45,659 nucleotides of DNA from an uncultured Bacilli bacterium (lineage in GTDB: Bacteria; Bacillota_I; Bacilli_A; RF39; UBA660): contig CAKPMH010000007.1 in assembly GCA_934167935.1 (NCBI GenBank), forward strand, positions 1-45,659, in the 5' to 3' direction. This document shows positions 1 through 7,704 of the stretch, in pieces (the stretch's first letter is position 1; each line of letters begins with the position of its first letter). Under the pieces are notes generated by a model. The model was not told the origin of the DNA, searched no databases, and was given only the letters and a program-made list of their open reading frames with translations. Both the position numbers and the translations under genes were made by a program.

Positions 1-85
1 TTGCGATTAAAGCTATTATAGCTAGTATTACTATTACTGCTAAAAGCTCTATTAAAGTAAATCCTTTTTTACTATTTCTTATCAC
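1..85 (-). CDS. Type IV pilin-like protein, N-terminus (partial at window edge)
   Basis: Only the first 28 codons lie in the window. A GTG start at 85 follows an AGAGG ribosome site. The reading begins with a short basic leader and then K-K-G-F-T-L-I-E-L-L, the class III prepilin signal: cleavage after the Gly, methylated Phe, Glu at mature position 5. A hydrophobic helix follows. Such proteins are processed by a prepilin peptidase and assembled as pilus/pseudopilus or competence subunits. No assembly ATPase or peptidase is visible nearby. The rest of the gene is outside the window, so its subtype is unknown. ATG one base earlier is out of frame (ATG TGA), which supports GTG. Confidence 0.75.
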   Translation of the reverse strand, partial: MIRNSKKGFTLIELLAVIVILAIIALIA

Positions 86-117
86 ATTTTTACCTCTTTT
101 CTACTATAAAAATAATA

Positions 118-150
118 ACAAAAAAAGTAGTTTTTGTAAACTACCTTTTT
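118..150. terminator. Bidirectional intrinsic terminator
   Basis: GTAGTTT (127-133) pairs with AAACTAC (138-144). An A-run lies on one side and a T-run (145-150) on the other, so it can work on either strand. It lies between the Rpn remnant and the pilin-like gene. Confidence 0.7.
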
Positions 151-157
151 AAGCATA

Positions 158-244
158 TTATTCTTTTAGTTTGTTAATTTTTTCTTTAGTAAGTCCAGTT
201 GCTAAAGAAATATTGTCAGTAGTTAAGTTTAATTTTAGAAGATT
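158..244 (-). pseudogene. Remnant of an Rpn-family nuclease/transposase C-terminus
   Basis: The minus strand reads 28 codons (NLLKLNL...LATGLTKEKINKL, then TAA) with no start codon or ribosome site of its own. They match the last part of the Rpn-like protein encoded at 18390-18965 (NLLKNNV...STGLSKKEVESI), the helix-turn-helix-like tail typical of PD-(D/E)XK Rpn proteins. Upstream, the remnant runs straight into a palindrome at 245-270 that also lies beside the longer copy. The picture is a decayed copy reduced to its 3' end. The assignment rests on the similarity between the two loci seen here. Confidence 0.5.
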
Positions 245-270
245 ATAACAGATTTTTTTTATCTGTTATA
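245..270. repeat. 26-bp palindrome, copy 1
   Basis: ATAACAGAT and its complement flank a run of T. The 26 bases are identical to those at 19045-19070. On the minus strand it could end the rseP transcript, though the tail after the stem (AATCTTC) is poor in T. Both copies stand directly before an Rpn-type coding segment. Confidence 0.75.
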
Positions 271-352
271 TTATTACCTATTTATTTATTAAATTTTTAT
301 CAAAAATACTAAATTTATATATTTTTAATTTTTTTACATTTAATATTCTTTA

Positions 353-1393
353 TCATTTAAATATTCTTAATATATCATTAAATGTTATAAATACCATTAA
401 TATCATAAGTAATATAAGTCCTATAGAATGAATAGTATTTTCTATTTTAGGATTAACTTTTTTTCCTCTAATTTTTTCTATTATTAAAAATAAGGCTCTG
501 CCTCCATCAAATGCTGGAATTGGTATTAAATTTATAAATCCTACATTTATACATAAATATGCAATTAAATAAATTATACTAATTAATCCAGCCTTTGCAC
601 TTTCTCCTACTATATTATAAATTCCTACTGGGCCTGACAAACTATTTAAACTTAATTTACCTGTTATTAAGTAAAATATAATCATAAACATTTGCTCAAT
701 TAAATTAAATGTTTTCGTAAAAGCATATTTTATAGATGGAATAATTCCTCTTTCAATTTTATTTTCTAGTACAATTCCATATCTATATACTTCTTCTTTA
801 TCTACTTTTTCTAATTTTGGTTTTACATTTATTACTTCTTTTTCATTATTTTCATGTAAAACAGTTAATTTTATTTCTTTACCATTATTTATAGCAAGAG
901 CAAGTGTTAACATATCTTGACTTTTTACTTTTTTATTATTAACTTTTAGTATTTGATCTCCTTTTTTAATATTTGTGTTTTCTATTGGATAACCTTTACT
1001 AACTTCACTAATATAATTTTTATTTTGTGGTGCCCCAGTATTAAGTGCTACCACAAATAAAAGAATAATAGCTAATAAAAAATTAAACATTACTCCAGCA
1101 ATTACCGTTAAAAATCTTTGTAGCCAGGTTTTATTATACATTTGTTTCTCTTCTGGAATACTTTTATCTACTTCGACATCTTCTCCTGCCATAGATACAA
1201 ATCCACCAATTGGAAATAACCTAATAGAATATTCTGTTTCATCTTTTTTTCTTTTAAACTTAAATAATCTAGGCCCCATTCCAAGTGAAAATTCATATAC
1301 ATAAATTCCAGCTTTTTTTGCAAATATAAAGTGACCTAATTCATGAATAAAAACAGTTACTCCAAGTACAATAATAAAATATATTAATGTCAT
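353..1393 (-). CDS. rseP: RseP/RasP-type site-2 zinc protease
   Basis: A membrane metalloprotease of the M50 family that cleaves membrane-spanning substrates such as anti-sigma factors and signal-peptide remnants within the bilayer. Visible are HELGH (17-21) in the first membrane helix, a FVSMAGE segment, a second helix (about 93-116), a PDZ region (about 125-205) and the C-terminal NxxPxPxxDGG motif (288-298), whose Asp is the third zinc ligand. At 346 residues it is slightly short for the family, with one PDZ. It is the last gene of a uppS-cdsA-rseP run. dxr, often between cdsA and rseP, is absent here. The ATG at 1393 follows a GGAGG site. Confidence 0.95.
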   Translation of the reverse strand: MTLIYFIIVLGVTVFIHELGHFIFAKKAGIYVYEFSLGMGPRLFKFKRKKDETEYSIRLFPIGGFVSMAGEDVEVDKSIPEEKQMYNKTWLQRFLTVIAGVMFNFLLAIILLFVVALNTGAPQNKNYISEVSKGYPIENTNIKKGDQILKVNNKKVKSQDMLTLALAINNGKEIKLTVLHENNEKEVINVKPKLEKVDKEEVYRYGIVLENKIERGIIPSIKYAFTKTFNLIEQMFMIIFYLITGKLSLNSLSGPVGIYNIVGESAKAGLISIIYLIAYLCINVGFINLIPIPAFDGGRALFLIIEKIRGKKVNPKIENTIHSIGLILLMILMVFITFNDILRIFK

Positions 1394-1402
1394 AAATTCC
1401 TC

Positions 1403-2203
1403 CTATATAATTGATATGAAAAACATAAATCCTAATATTACAAATATAATACTATCTAATCTATCAAGTATTCCACCATGACCAGGCATTATATTTGAAA
1501 AATCTTTTTTTCCATAGTATCTTTTTATTGCTGAGAAAAATAAATCTCCAAATTGTCCTATTATTGATAAAAATAAAGTCATTAAAACTACAACATATAT
1601 TTCTAATGAAGAATTTATCACCGTTATATAAAAGCACGTTCCTATAAATGTTCCTATAACAGTTCCACCTATTGTTCCTTCCCAAGTTTTATTTGGTGAA
1701 ATACTTTCTAATAACTTATGTTTTCCAATTAATTTTCCAGTTAAATAAGCATATGTATCTGTCATAATTGTTATTAAAAATAAATATATAATAGTAGATA
1801 AACCGACATTTCTAATCAATATCATTAATGAAAATGATATTCCAAGGAAAAATATTCCACCTATTAAATAAAAGGCATCTACTATACTATATAAACTTCT
1901 ATCATGATATAATACGGTTGGAATAGTAAATACTAAGAATAATCCCGATATAATACGATAATCTATACTAAATATAATATCTTTATTAGTTATATTTGTA
2001 AGTACAAATAAAGTTAATAAAACATATGATATAAATACTATAAACGTTGGTAATTCTTTTTTTATTTGCTTTATATTTAAAAATTCTCTTAAAGCTAGCA
2101 CTGATAAAATTAAAACTGCTACATTATATATTGTTCCTCCTACTATAAATATTGGAATAAATATTAAGAGTGCGACTATAGCACTAATTACTCTTTCCAT
2201 CAT
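1403..2203 (-). CDS. cdsA: Phosphatidate cytidylyltransferase CdsA
   Basis: Makes CDP-diacylglycerol from phosphatidic acid and CTP, the branch point for phospholipids. The protein of 266 residues is a polytopic membrane protein of mostly hydrophobic segments. It ends with the CdsA signature: S-x-I-K-R, then K-K-D-F, then PGHGGILDRLDS. Its start overlaps the end of uppS by 20 bases, so the two are probably coupled in translation. The product is the substrate of the PgsA-type enzyme at 31708-32382. Confidence 0.95.
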   Translation of the reverse strand: MMERVISAIVALLIFIPIFIVGGTIYNVAVLILSVLALREFLNIKQIKKELPTFIVFISYVLLTLFVLTNITNKDIIFSIDYRIISGLFLVFTIPTVLYHDRSLYSIVDAFYLIGGIFFLGISFSLMILIRNVGLSTIIYLFLITIMTDTYAYLTGKLIGKHKLLESISPNKTWEGTIGGTVIGTFIGTCFYITVINSSLEIYVVVLMTLFLSIIGQFGDLFFSAIKRYYGKKDFSNIMPGHGGILDRLDSIIFVILGFMFFISII

Positions 2204-2915
2204 AATTTATACCTCCAAACCTACGATCTCTTTTTGTATATTCTATTAAAGCTTTATCAAATTCCTGTCTATTAAAATCAGGAAAATAAGTTTTTGGAAA
2301 ATAAAATTCTGCATACGAATTTTGCCATAACATAAAATTACTTAGTCGCATTTCTCCGCTTGTTCTTATTAAAAAATCAATTTGTGGTAAATCTTGATAC
2401 AAATTTTTATTAACAATTTCTTCATTTATATCACAAATATCTAACTTATTTTCTTTCACAAGGGTTGCAATCTTTTTTGTCATATCAACAATTTCCATTT
2501 GTCCACCATAATTAAGACAAATATTTAAAATACCTTTTTTATTATCTTTTGTTAGATTTTTTAAATAATTAATAGCATCTACAACATCATTTCTTAAATT
2601 TTTGTTTGATCCTGAAAACACTACTTTTACATCATTTTTCATAAAGTATTTGGCATCACTTTTAAATTTTTTTACCATTAAATTCATTAAGTATCCAACT
2701 TCTTCTTCACTTCTTTTAAAATTTTCTGTTGAAAAAACATATAAACTTAGTATTTTAATACCTCTATTTAATATATATACGCTTAGATCTTTTAAATTAT
2801 TATATCCAGCTTTATGTCCTTCGCTTCTACTTAGCTTTTTATTCTTTGCCCATCTACCATTACCATCTAGTATTATTCCTACATGATTGGGTATTTTTAT
2901 ATTTGTATAATCCAT
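2184..2915 (-). CDS. uppS: Undecaprenyl (cis-prenyl) diphosphate synthase
   Basis: Extends a prenyl diphosphate with isopentenyl units in cis to make the C55 carrier lipid for peptidoglycan. Residues 10-23 read NHVGIILDGNGRWA, with the catalytic Asp17 and the phosphate-binding loop. Downstream are the substrate-binding FLIRTSGE block and the C-terminal YTKRDRRFGG. Length (243) is normal. AAGGAG precedes the ATG at 2915. The gene follows a trans-prenyl synthase that could supply its primer, and precedes cdsA. Confidence 0.95.
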   Translation of the reverse strand: MDYTNIKIPNHVGIILDGNGRWAKNKKLSRSEGHKAGYNNLKDLSVYILNRGIKILSLYVFSTENFKRSEEEVGYLMNLMVKKFKSDAKYFMKNDVKVVFSGSNKNLRNDVVDAINYLKNLTKDNKKGILNICLNYGGQMEIVDMTKKIATLVKENKLDICDINEEIVNKNLYQDLPQIDFLIRTSGEMRLSNFMLWQNSYAEFYFPKTYFPDFNRQEFDKALIEYTKRDRRFGGINYDGKSN

Positions 2916-2940
2916 TTTATACTCCTTATCTACATTATAA

Positions 2941-2969
2941 TTATATTATAATTTATTAATTAATACAAG
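2941..2969 (-). promoter_or_regulatory. Promoter for uppS-cdsA-rseP
   Basis: TTGTAT (2964-2969), a 17-base spacer and TATAAT (2941-2946), 26 bases before the uppS start. A good vegetative sigma match, suggesting uppS can be transcribed apart from the gene upstream. Confidence 0.6.
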
Positions 2970-2972
2970 AAA

Positions 2973-4019
2973 TTATTTTTTTCTATTTTTTAAATATAAA
3001 ATAAAATTTTTTAATATTTGTTTGTCTTCTTTTTTTATCCATTTGATATTTTCTAATGTAACTATAGCTTCATCATATAATTTATCTTTTAGGTCATTTG
3101 CATATTTATAAGCTCCACTATTTATATATATTTCTCTTACTTTTAAAAGATTATATTCATTTATTTCTTTTCCATAATAATTTAACAATTCATTATAATA
3201 CTTTTTATTTTTTTTAGTATATGAATACAATATTGTTTGTTTAAATTCTTCAATGTCAGATCCCACTATTTTTCCAAGATCATCACTATATATACCTAAA
3301 ATATCATCTTGTATTTGAAAAGCTATACCTATCTTTAAACCAAGTTTTTCTATTGCTTTTAAATAATCTTTTTTTCCATTTGCAAGTATAATTCCAAGTG
3401 ATAATGGTCCAATTATTGTATAATATGCTGTTTTAAGCTTATATATAAGCATTATATTTTCTTCTAAATCACTATTAAGTAATTTATTTTCTTCTAAAAA
3501 TGGTAGGGTTACGTCTATTATTTCACCTTTTATTGTTTTAATTACTATATCATTAAAATAAGTTAATACTTCTCCTAAATTAGGATCATTTTTATAATTT
3601 TTAGCAATCATTTGATTCGCTTCATAAAGACCTAAATCTCCCATACATATTGCTATTGAATCTGATATTTTTTTATCTTTATACTTATCATAATTATATG
3701 CATGTATTGTTGGTTTTCCTCTTCTTAAATTATCATTATCGATGATATCATCATGAACTAATATAGATGTTTGAAATATTTCAAAAGCAAGAGCAAGTGG
3801 ATAACTATATTCACTAGAATCTTTTATTAATTTATATCCTAAGTTTACAAGTGTTCCTCTTATTAATTTACCATCACTATTAAGATTTGAAAAAACATTT
3901 AAGTTTTCCTTTATTAATTCATTTTCTTCTCTTTTTATATTATCATTATATTTTTTTAAATATTGATTCAATTTATCTTTTGTTTCTGAATAGTATTTTA
4001 AAAATTCATTTTCTTTCAT
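2973..4019 (-). CDS. Trans-polyprenyl diphosphate synthase (class I)
   Basis: Condenses isopentenyl diphosphate with allylic diphosphates head-to-tail. The first Asp-rich motif is DDIID (90-94), followed by RRGKPT (99-104). The second is QIQDDILG (235-242), where Gly replaces the last Asp of the usual DDxxD, as in some GGPP synthases of actinobacteria and archaea. At 348 residues it is longer than typical FPP synthases, and chain length cannot be read with confidence. It could supply the primer for UppS, encoded just downstream. No menaquinone genes are in the window. Confidence 0.85.
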   Translation of the reverse strand: MKENEFLKYYSETKDKLNQYLKKYNDNIKREENELIKENLNVFSNLNSDGKLIRGTLVNLGYKLIKDSSEYSYPLALAFEIFQTSILVHDDIIDNDNLRRGKPTIHAYNYDKYKDKKISDSIAICMGDLGLYEANQMIAKNYKNDPNLGEVLTYFNDIVIKTIKGEIIDVTLPFLEENKLLNSDLEENIMLIYKLKTAYYTIIGPLSLGIILANGKKDYLKAIEKLGLKIGIAFQIQDDILGIYSDDLGKIVGSDIEEFKQTILYSYTKKNKKYYNELLNYYGKEINEYNLLKVREIYINSGAYKYANDLKDKLYDEAIVTLENIKWIKKEDKQILKNFILYLKNRKK

Positions 4020-4091
4020 TATCTCACCAATATTATTGTATCAAATTAATAATATTAAATCTATAAATTAATATTATTTAATAGATTTAAA

Positions 4092-4120
4092 TTGACTATT
4101 TTTAATTTCTTATGTAAAAT
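4092..4120 (+). promoter_or_regulatory. Promoter for the small export protein gene
   Basis: TTGACT (4092-4097), 17 bases, TAAAAT (4115-4120). A TAGGAGG ribosome site follows before the ATG at 4142. It lies in the divergent gap with the prenyl synthase gene. Confidence 0.65.
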
Positions 4121-4141
4121 TATCTTGTTAGGAGGATTAAT

Positions 4142-4639
4142 ATGGTTGAAAATCTTGTCAATACATTTATTAATTTGTTTAATGGTCTTGATAAAAATTT
4201 AATTATATTTTTAATTTCTTGTATGCCTATTTTAGAACTTAGAGGTGGACTTATTGCAGCTACTTTACTAGGTTTAAATCCGGTTACAAGTTTTATTATT
4301 TGTTTTATTGGTAACATACTTCCAATTCCTTTTATCTTATATTTTATTACTCCATTATTTGATAGACTTAAAAAGACAAAACATTTAAGTAAATTAGTTA
4401 ATAAATTAGAACAAAAAGCAAATAATAAAAAAGAATCAATTGAGAAAAGTGAATTTATCGGATTGCTATTATTTGTTGGTATTCCACTTCCTGGTACTGG
4501 TGCTTGGACTGGTACTTTAATAGCTTCTATGATAAATATGAATAAGAAAAAAGCATTTATTGCAGCTACTCTTGGAGTTATATTAGCAGGAATTATAATG
4601 ATGATTGTATCATATGGACTCATTGGTAATTTAATTTAA
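4142..4639 (+). CDS. Small multidrug export family membrane protein (Sm_multidrug_ex)
   Basis: A 165-residue membrane protein. Residues 28-34 (MPILELR) open a motif of the Sm_multidrug_ex family (PF06695). It is followed by GNILPIPF and, in the second half, by FVGIPLPGTGAWTG, its most conserved block. There are about four hydrophobic segments separated by a basic cytoplasmic loop (about 75-100). The family name comes from weak drug-export evidence; the true substrate is unknown. A long reading frame on the opposite strand covers the same bases, but only this strand gives family motifs and an SD (taggagg) before the ATG. Confidence 0.85.
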   Translation: MVENLVNTFINLFNGLDKNLIIFLISCMPILELRGGLIAATLLGLNPVTSFIICFIGNILPIPFILYFITPLFDRLKKTKHLSKLVNKLEQKANNKKESIEKSEFIGLLLFVGIPLPGTGAWTGTLIASMINMNKKKAFIAATLGVILAGIIMMIVSYGLIGNLI

Positions 4640-4664
4640 ATTCTTTTGAATTTAAATTTTTTTT
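4634..4664 (+). terminator. Intrinsic terminator after the export gene
   Basis: ATTTAAATTC / GAATTTAAAT (10 bp, TTTT loop) followed by seven T. The stem contains the stop codon and also overlaps the -35 of the next promoter. Confidence 0.75.
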
Positions 4665-4675
4665 ATGTTTATAAT
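4646..4675 (+). promoter_or_regulatory. Promoter for the SpoIVB-like gene
   Basis: TTGAAT (4646-4651), 18 bases, TATAAT (4670-4675). The -35 lies inside the preceding terminator stem, a very compact junction. Confidence 0.5.
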
Positions 4676-4709
4676 AATAATGTAGTCTGCAAATTTAGGA
4701 GATGAATTT

Positions 4710-5699
4710 ATGTTTTTTAAAAAATTTAAAAAATTATTCATTTCTATTCTTCTATCATTATTTATTATACCAATTAATACACTAGCTTATTCAGATTATA
4801 TTATTGCCGGTGGTGAAAACATCGGTATATCTATAAATGCAAAAGGCATTATAATTGTTGGTACTTATAAAATTAATAATAAAAATACTGTTCTTGATTC
4901 TAAACTTAAAATTGGAGACATTATAATTAAGGTTAATGATAATTATGTTAATGATATAAGTGATATGACTAAAATGCTTAATGATATAAGTAATGATAAA
5001 GTAAAAATAACATATAAAAGAGATAATTCTATTAAAGAAACTTATTTAACTGTTATAAAAGATGGTAATATTATTAAAACAGGTCTTTATGTAAAGGACA
5101 GTATAACAGGTATTGGAACGCTTAGTTTTATAGATCCAGCAACTAAAATTTTTGGTGCGCTAGGACATGAAGTTTCTGAAAAAAATACTGGTATAATTTT
5201 AGAGGTTAAAGATGGTAAAATTTTTGAAAGTAGTGTCACTGATATAGATAGAAGTGAAGATGGTAATCCTGGGAGTAAAAACGCTACTTTAAATACAAAT
5301 AACGTTAACGGAAAAATAGATAAAAATACTACAAACGGGATTTTTGGTACTTATACAGATACTATTCCTGATAAAAAAAAGTATAAAGTTGCCAATATAT
5401 CTGAAATAAAACTTGGTAAGGCAAAAATACTTACAGTCTTAAATGAAAATAATATTAAAGAATATGATATTGAAATACTAAAAATTAATAAAAATGATAA
5501 ATCTAATAAAAATATGTTATTTAAAATTACTGATAAAAATCTTATAAATAAAACAGGTGGAATTGTTCAAGGAATGAGTGGTTCCCCTATTATACAGGAT
5601 GATAAAATAATAGGTGCGGTTACACATGTTATTGTTAATAATCCTATTAATGGATATGGTATATTTATAACTAATATGTTAGAAGAAGCAGAAAATTAA
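4710..5699 (+). CDS. SpoIVB-like S55 serine peptidase with PDZ domain
   Basis: Resembles SpoIVB, the sporulation protease that signals across the forespore membrane, and related S55 peptidases. The N-terminus is a signal peptide/anchor (8-26), followed by a PDZ-like region (about 45-115) and the S55 domain. The family blocks GIGTLSFIDP (134-143) and FGALGH (148-153), and GGIVQGMSGSPI further on, are well kept. By spacing against SpoIVB the triad is His153, Asp275 (in KITD) and Ser290 (in GMSGSP), all present. AGGAG precedes the ATG. No sporulation operon is in the window, so a vegetative role is possible; its substrate is unknown. rseP, a site-2 protease, lies 3.3 kb away. Confidence 0.88.
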   Translation: MFFKKFKKLFISILLSLFIIPINTLAYSDYIIAGGENIGISINAKGIIIVGTYKINNKNTVLDSKLKIGDIIIKVNDNYVNDISDMTKMLNDISNDKVKITYKRDNSIKETYLTVIKDGNIIKTGLYVKDSITGIGTLSFIDPATKIFGALGHEVSEKNTGIILEVKDGKIFESSVTDIDRSEDGNPGSKNATLNTNNVNGKIDKNTTNGIFGTYTDTIPDKKKYKVANISEIKLGKAKILTVLNENNIKEYDIEILKINKNDKSNKNMLFKITDKNLINKTGGIVQGMSGSPIIQDDKIIGAVTHVIVNNPINGYGIFITNMLEEAEN

Positions 5700-5722
5700 A
5701 AGAGACTTTAGTCTCTTTTTAT
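5699..5722. terminator. Bidirectional terminator between convergent genes
   Basis: AGAGAC-TTTA-GTCTCT with a T-run on the plus strand and TTTT on the minus strand. It separates the SpoIVB-like gene and xseB. Confidence 0.8.
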
Positions 5723-5734
5723 GTTATTTTTTAA

Positions 5735-5953
5735 TTAATTTTCTATTTCAAAATCTTCTTCTTTATTATTTTCAAGAACTATTTTTGAAACTTGTTTTTC
5801 AATATTATTTAATTCATCATCACATTCTTTAACAAGTTTCATTGCACTTGTATATTTATTAATTGATTCTTCTAGGTCTATTTCTCCATTTTCAAGTTCG
5901 TTTATAGTTTTTTCAAGTTCTTTTATTTTTTCTTCAAATTTCATCTTATTCAC
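5735..5953 (-). CDS. xseB: Exodeoxyribonuclease VII small subunit
   Basis: A 72-residue helical protein with the XseB pattern: MKFEEKIKELEKTINELENGEIDLEESI, then KYTSAMKLVKECDDEL. Several copies bind XseA to form exonuclease VII, which degrades single-stranded DNA. It overlaps the 3' end of xseA by 8 bases, the usual coupled arrangement. Confidence 0.93.
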   Translation of the reverse strand: MNKMKFEEKIKELEKTINELENGEIDLEESINKYTSAMKLVKECDDELNNIEKQVSKIVLENNKEEDFEIEN

Positions 5954-7211
5954 CTATTTCTTCTACTTTACTTATAATATATCCATCCATAAATTTTGTT
6001 TTAATTATATCATTTTTCTTTATTTCTTTTGTATTTTCAATTACTTTATCATTTATATAGGTTAATGTATAGCCTCTTTTTAAAACATTTAATGGATTAA
6101 CTAAATTTAGTTTATCAATTAAATTATTTAATTTTATTCTTTTTTCTTTATATAAATTTTCTGGATTGTTTAATATATAATTATTTCTTAATTGAAACAA
6201 TCTCGTTTTTTCTTTTTCAATTTTTAAATTAATTATCCTATTTAAATTTTCATTTAATAAATCTATTGTTTGTTTTTTATTTTCAAACATTATATTTGGA
6301 TTTTTTATTACAAAGGAGTTTTTAACACTATCTAAATATAACTTTAAATAATTTACTTTTTTATTTATTGCTTCATTTAGTCTTATTTTATATTGCATTA
6401 TATTATGTTTTAAATCTACAATATTTGGTACAGCTATTTCTGCTGCTCCCGTTGGTGTTGGGGCTCTAAAGTCTGCTACATAATCAGCAATAGTAAAATC
6501 TATTTCATGTCCAACAGCACTTATTATCGGCGTTTTAGCATTAAATATTGTACGTGCTACTTCTTCATCATTAAAACAGTTTAAATCCTCAAATGATCCT
6601 CCACCTCTACCTACTATTAAAACATCCATGTTATAGTTATCAGCCTGTTTTATCTTTTCTACTATATCTCGTGGTGCATTTTCTCCTTGTACTAAGCATG
6701 GAAATAAGTATGTTTCACATAATGGATACCTTCTTTTAATAGTTGATAATATATCTCTAATTGCTGCTCCAGTACTTGCCGTTACTATTCCAATTTTATT
6801 TGGTATTTTTGGAAGTTCTTTTTTATATTTTTGGTCAAATAATCCTTCACTACTTAATTTCTTTTTTAATTTTTCAAAAGCTATATATAAATTTCCAACT
6901 CCATCTTCTATCATATCTTCTACATATATTTGATAATTTCCAGCCATTTCATATATCCTAATGCTTCCTGTTACCAAAACTTTCATACCTTCTTTAGGTA
7001 TAAAATTTAATTTGGATACATTTGTTCTAAACATTATTGCATTTATTTTGCTGTTATCATCTTTTAGTGAAAAATAGTAATGTCCCGTTGTATGTGCTTT
7101 AAAATTTGATATTTCTCCTTTTATAAATACTTTTATTAAATTAGGATCTTGTTCAAATTTATATTTCAAATATCTTGTTAAAGCAGTTATTGTTAAATAT
7201 TTCTCATTCAT
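5946..7211 (-). CDS. xseA: Exodeoxyribonuclease VII large subunit
   Basis: The catalytic subunit of exonuclease VII. It has an N-terminal OB-fold (about 1-100: YLKYKFEQDPNL, FKAHTTGHYYFSLKD), then the conserved nuclease domain with GIVTASTGAAIRDI, DVLIVGRGGGS, FNDEEVARTI, SAVGHEIDFTI and ADFRAPTPTGAAE. A long coiled region and the C-terminal LKRGYTLTY complete it. The length of 421 is normal. The start codon shares one base with the nusB stop (TAATG), so translation is probably coupled. Confidence 0.96.
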   Translation of the reverse strand: MNEKYLTITALTRYLKYKFEQDPNLIKVFIKGEISNFKAHTTGHYYFSLKDDNSKINAIMFRTNVSKLNFIPKEGMKVLVTGSIRIYEMAGNYQIYVEDMIEDGVGNLYIAFEKLKKKLSSEGLFDQKYKKELPKIPNKIGIVTASTGAAIRDILSTIKRRYPLCETYLFPCLVQGENAPRDIVEKIKQADNYNMDVLIVGRGGGSFEDLNCFNDEEVARTIFNAKTPIISAVGHEIDFTIADYVADFRAPTPTGAAEIAVPNIVDLKHNIMQYKIRLNEAINKKVNYLKLYLDSVKNSFVIKNPNIMFENKKQTIDLLNENLNRIINLKIEKEKTRLFQLRNNYILNNPENLYKEKRIKLNNLIDKLNLVNPLNVLKRGYTLTYINDKVIENTKEIKKNDIIKTKFMDGYIISKVEEIGE

Positions 7212-7615
7212 TATTTATCCTCATGAAGTATCTTATCAAGTACCCCATTTATCATTTTTCTAACACTATCATCACTATATAATTTAGCAAGTTCTATTGC
7301 CTCATTTATGCATACTATATCTGGTGTTTCAGTATATATTAACTCATATATAGACATTTCTAATATTGCTTTATCTGTGTTTCCAAGTCTATCAATTTTC
7401 CATCCTTCTAGATATTTATTTGCAAGTGTATCTATCTCTTTTTCATGTGTAATTACACCATAAACTATTTCCTTTACAAATTCATTATCTACTTCTTCTA
7501 CTTCTTTTATTATTGAATCTACATCATATTTCATTTTATTTTTTTTATACATATTTATTTGATATAATATCGTCATTATACTTTTTCTTAGTTCTGTTCT
7601 AGTTTTTTGTTCCAT
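7211..7615 (-). CDS. nusB: Transcription antitermination factor NusB
   Basis: A 134-residue all-helical RNA-binding protein that, with S10, forms the rRNA antitermination complex. Typical pieces are TRTELRKSIMTILYQ near the start and the C-terminal block AILEMSIYEL ... CINEAIELAKLYSDDSVRKMINGVLD. It heads a nusB-xseA-xseB unit as in many Firmicutes. A strong extended -10 lies 17 bases upstream with AAGGTGA before the ATG. Confidence 0.94.
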   Translation of the reverse strand: MEQKTRTELRKSIMTILYQINMYKKNKMKYDVDSIIKEVEEVDNEFVKEIVYGVITHEKEIDTLANKYLEGWKIDRLGNTDKAILEMSIYELIYTETPDIVCINEAIELAKLYSDDSVRKMINGVLDKILHEDK

Positions 7616-7632
7616 TTAAATCACCTTAAATA

Positions 7633-7638
7633 ATTTTA
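7633..7638 (-). promoter_or_regulatory. Extended -10 promoter of nusB
   Basis: TG-A-TAAAAT (-10 hexamer at 7633-7638), 17 bases before the ATG, with AAGGTGA between. One of several promoters in this window so close to the start that the 5' leader would be about 10 nt. Confidence 0.55.
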
Positions 7639-7656
7639 TCATAATTTGTGTTAAAT

Positions 7657-7680
7657 AAAAAGTATCAATTGATACTTTTT
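7657..7680. terminator. Terminator after the sigma factor gene
   Basis: A perfect 24-bp palindrome: AAAAAGTATC, AATT, GATACTTTTT. It lies downstream of the sigma gene and just upstream of the nusB promoter. Confidence 0.75.
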
Positions 7681-7704
7681 AAATTATTTATTATAAAATA
7701 CATT

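Noticed and set aside
4120..4623. A 167-codon reading frame on the minus strand
   Set aside because: The plus strand over the same bases gives a clear Sm_multidrug_ex protein with a ribosome site and promoter. The minus frame has no such support.
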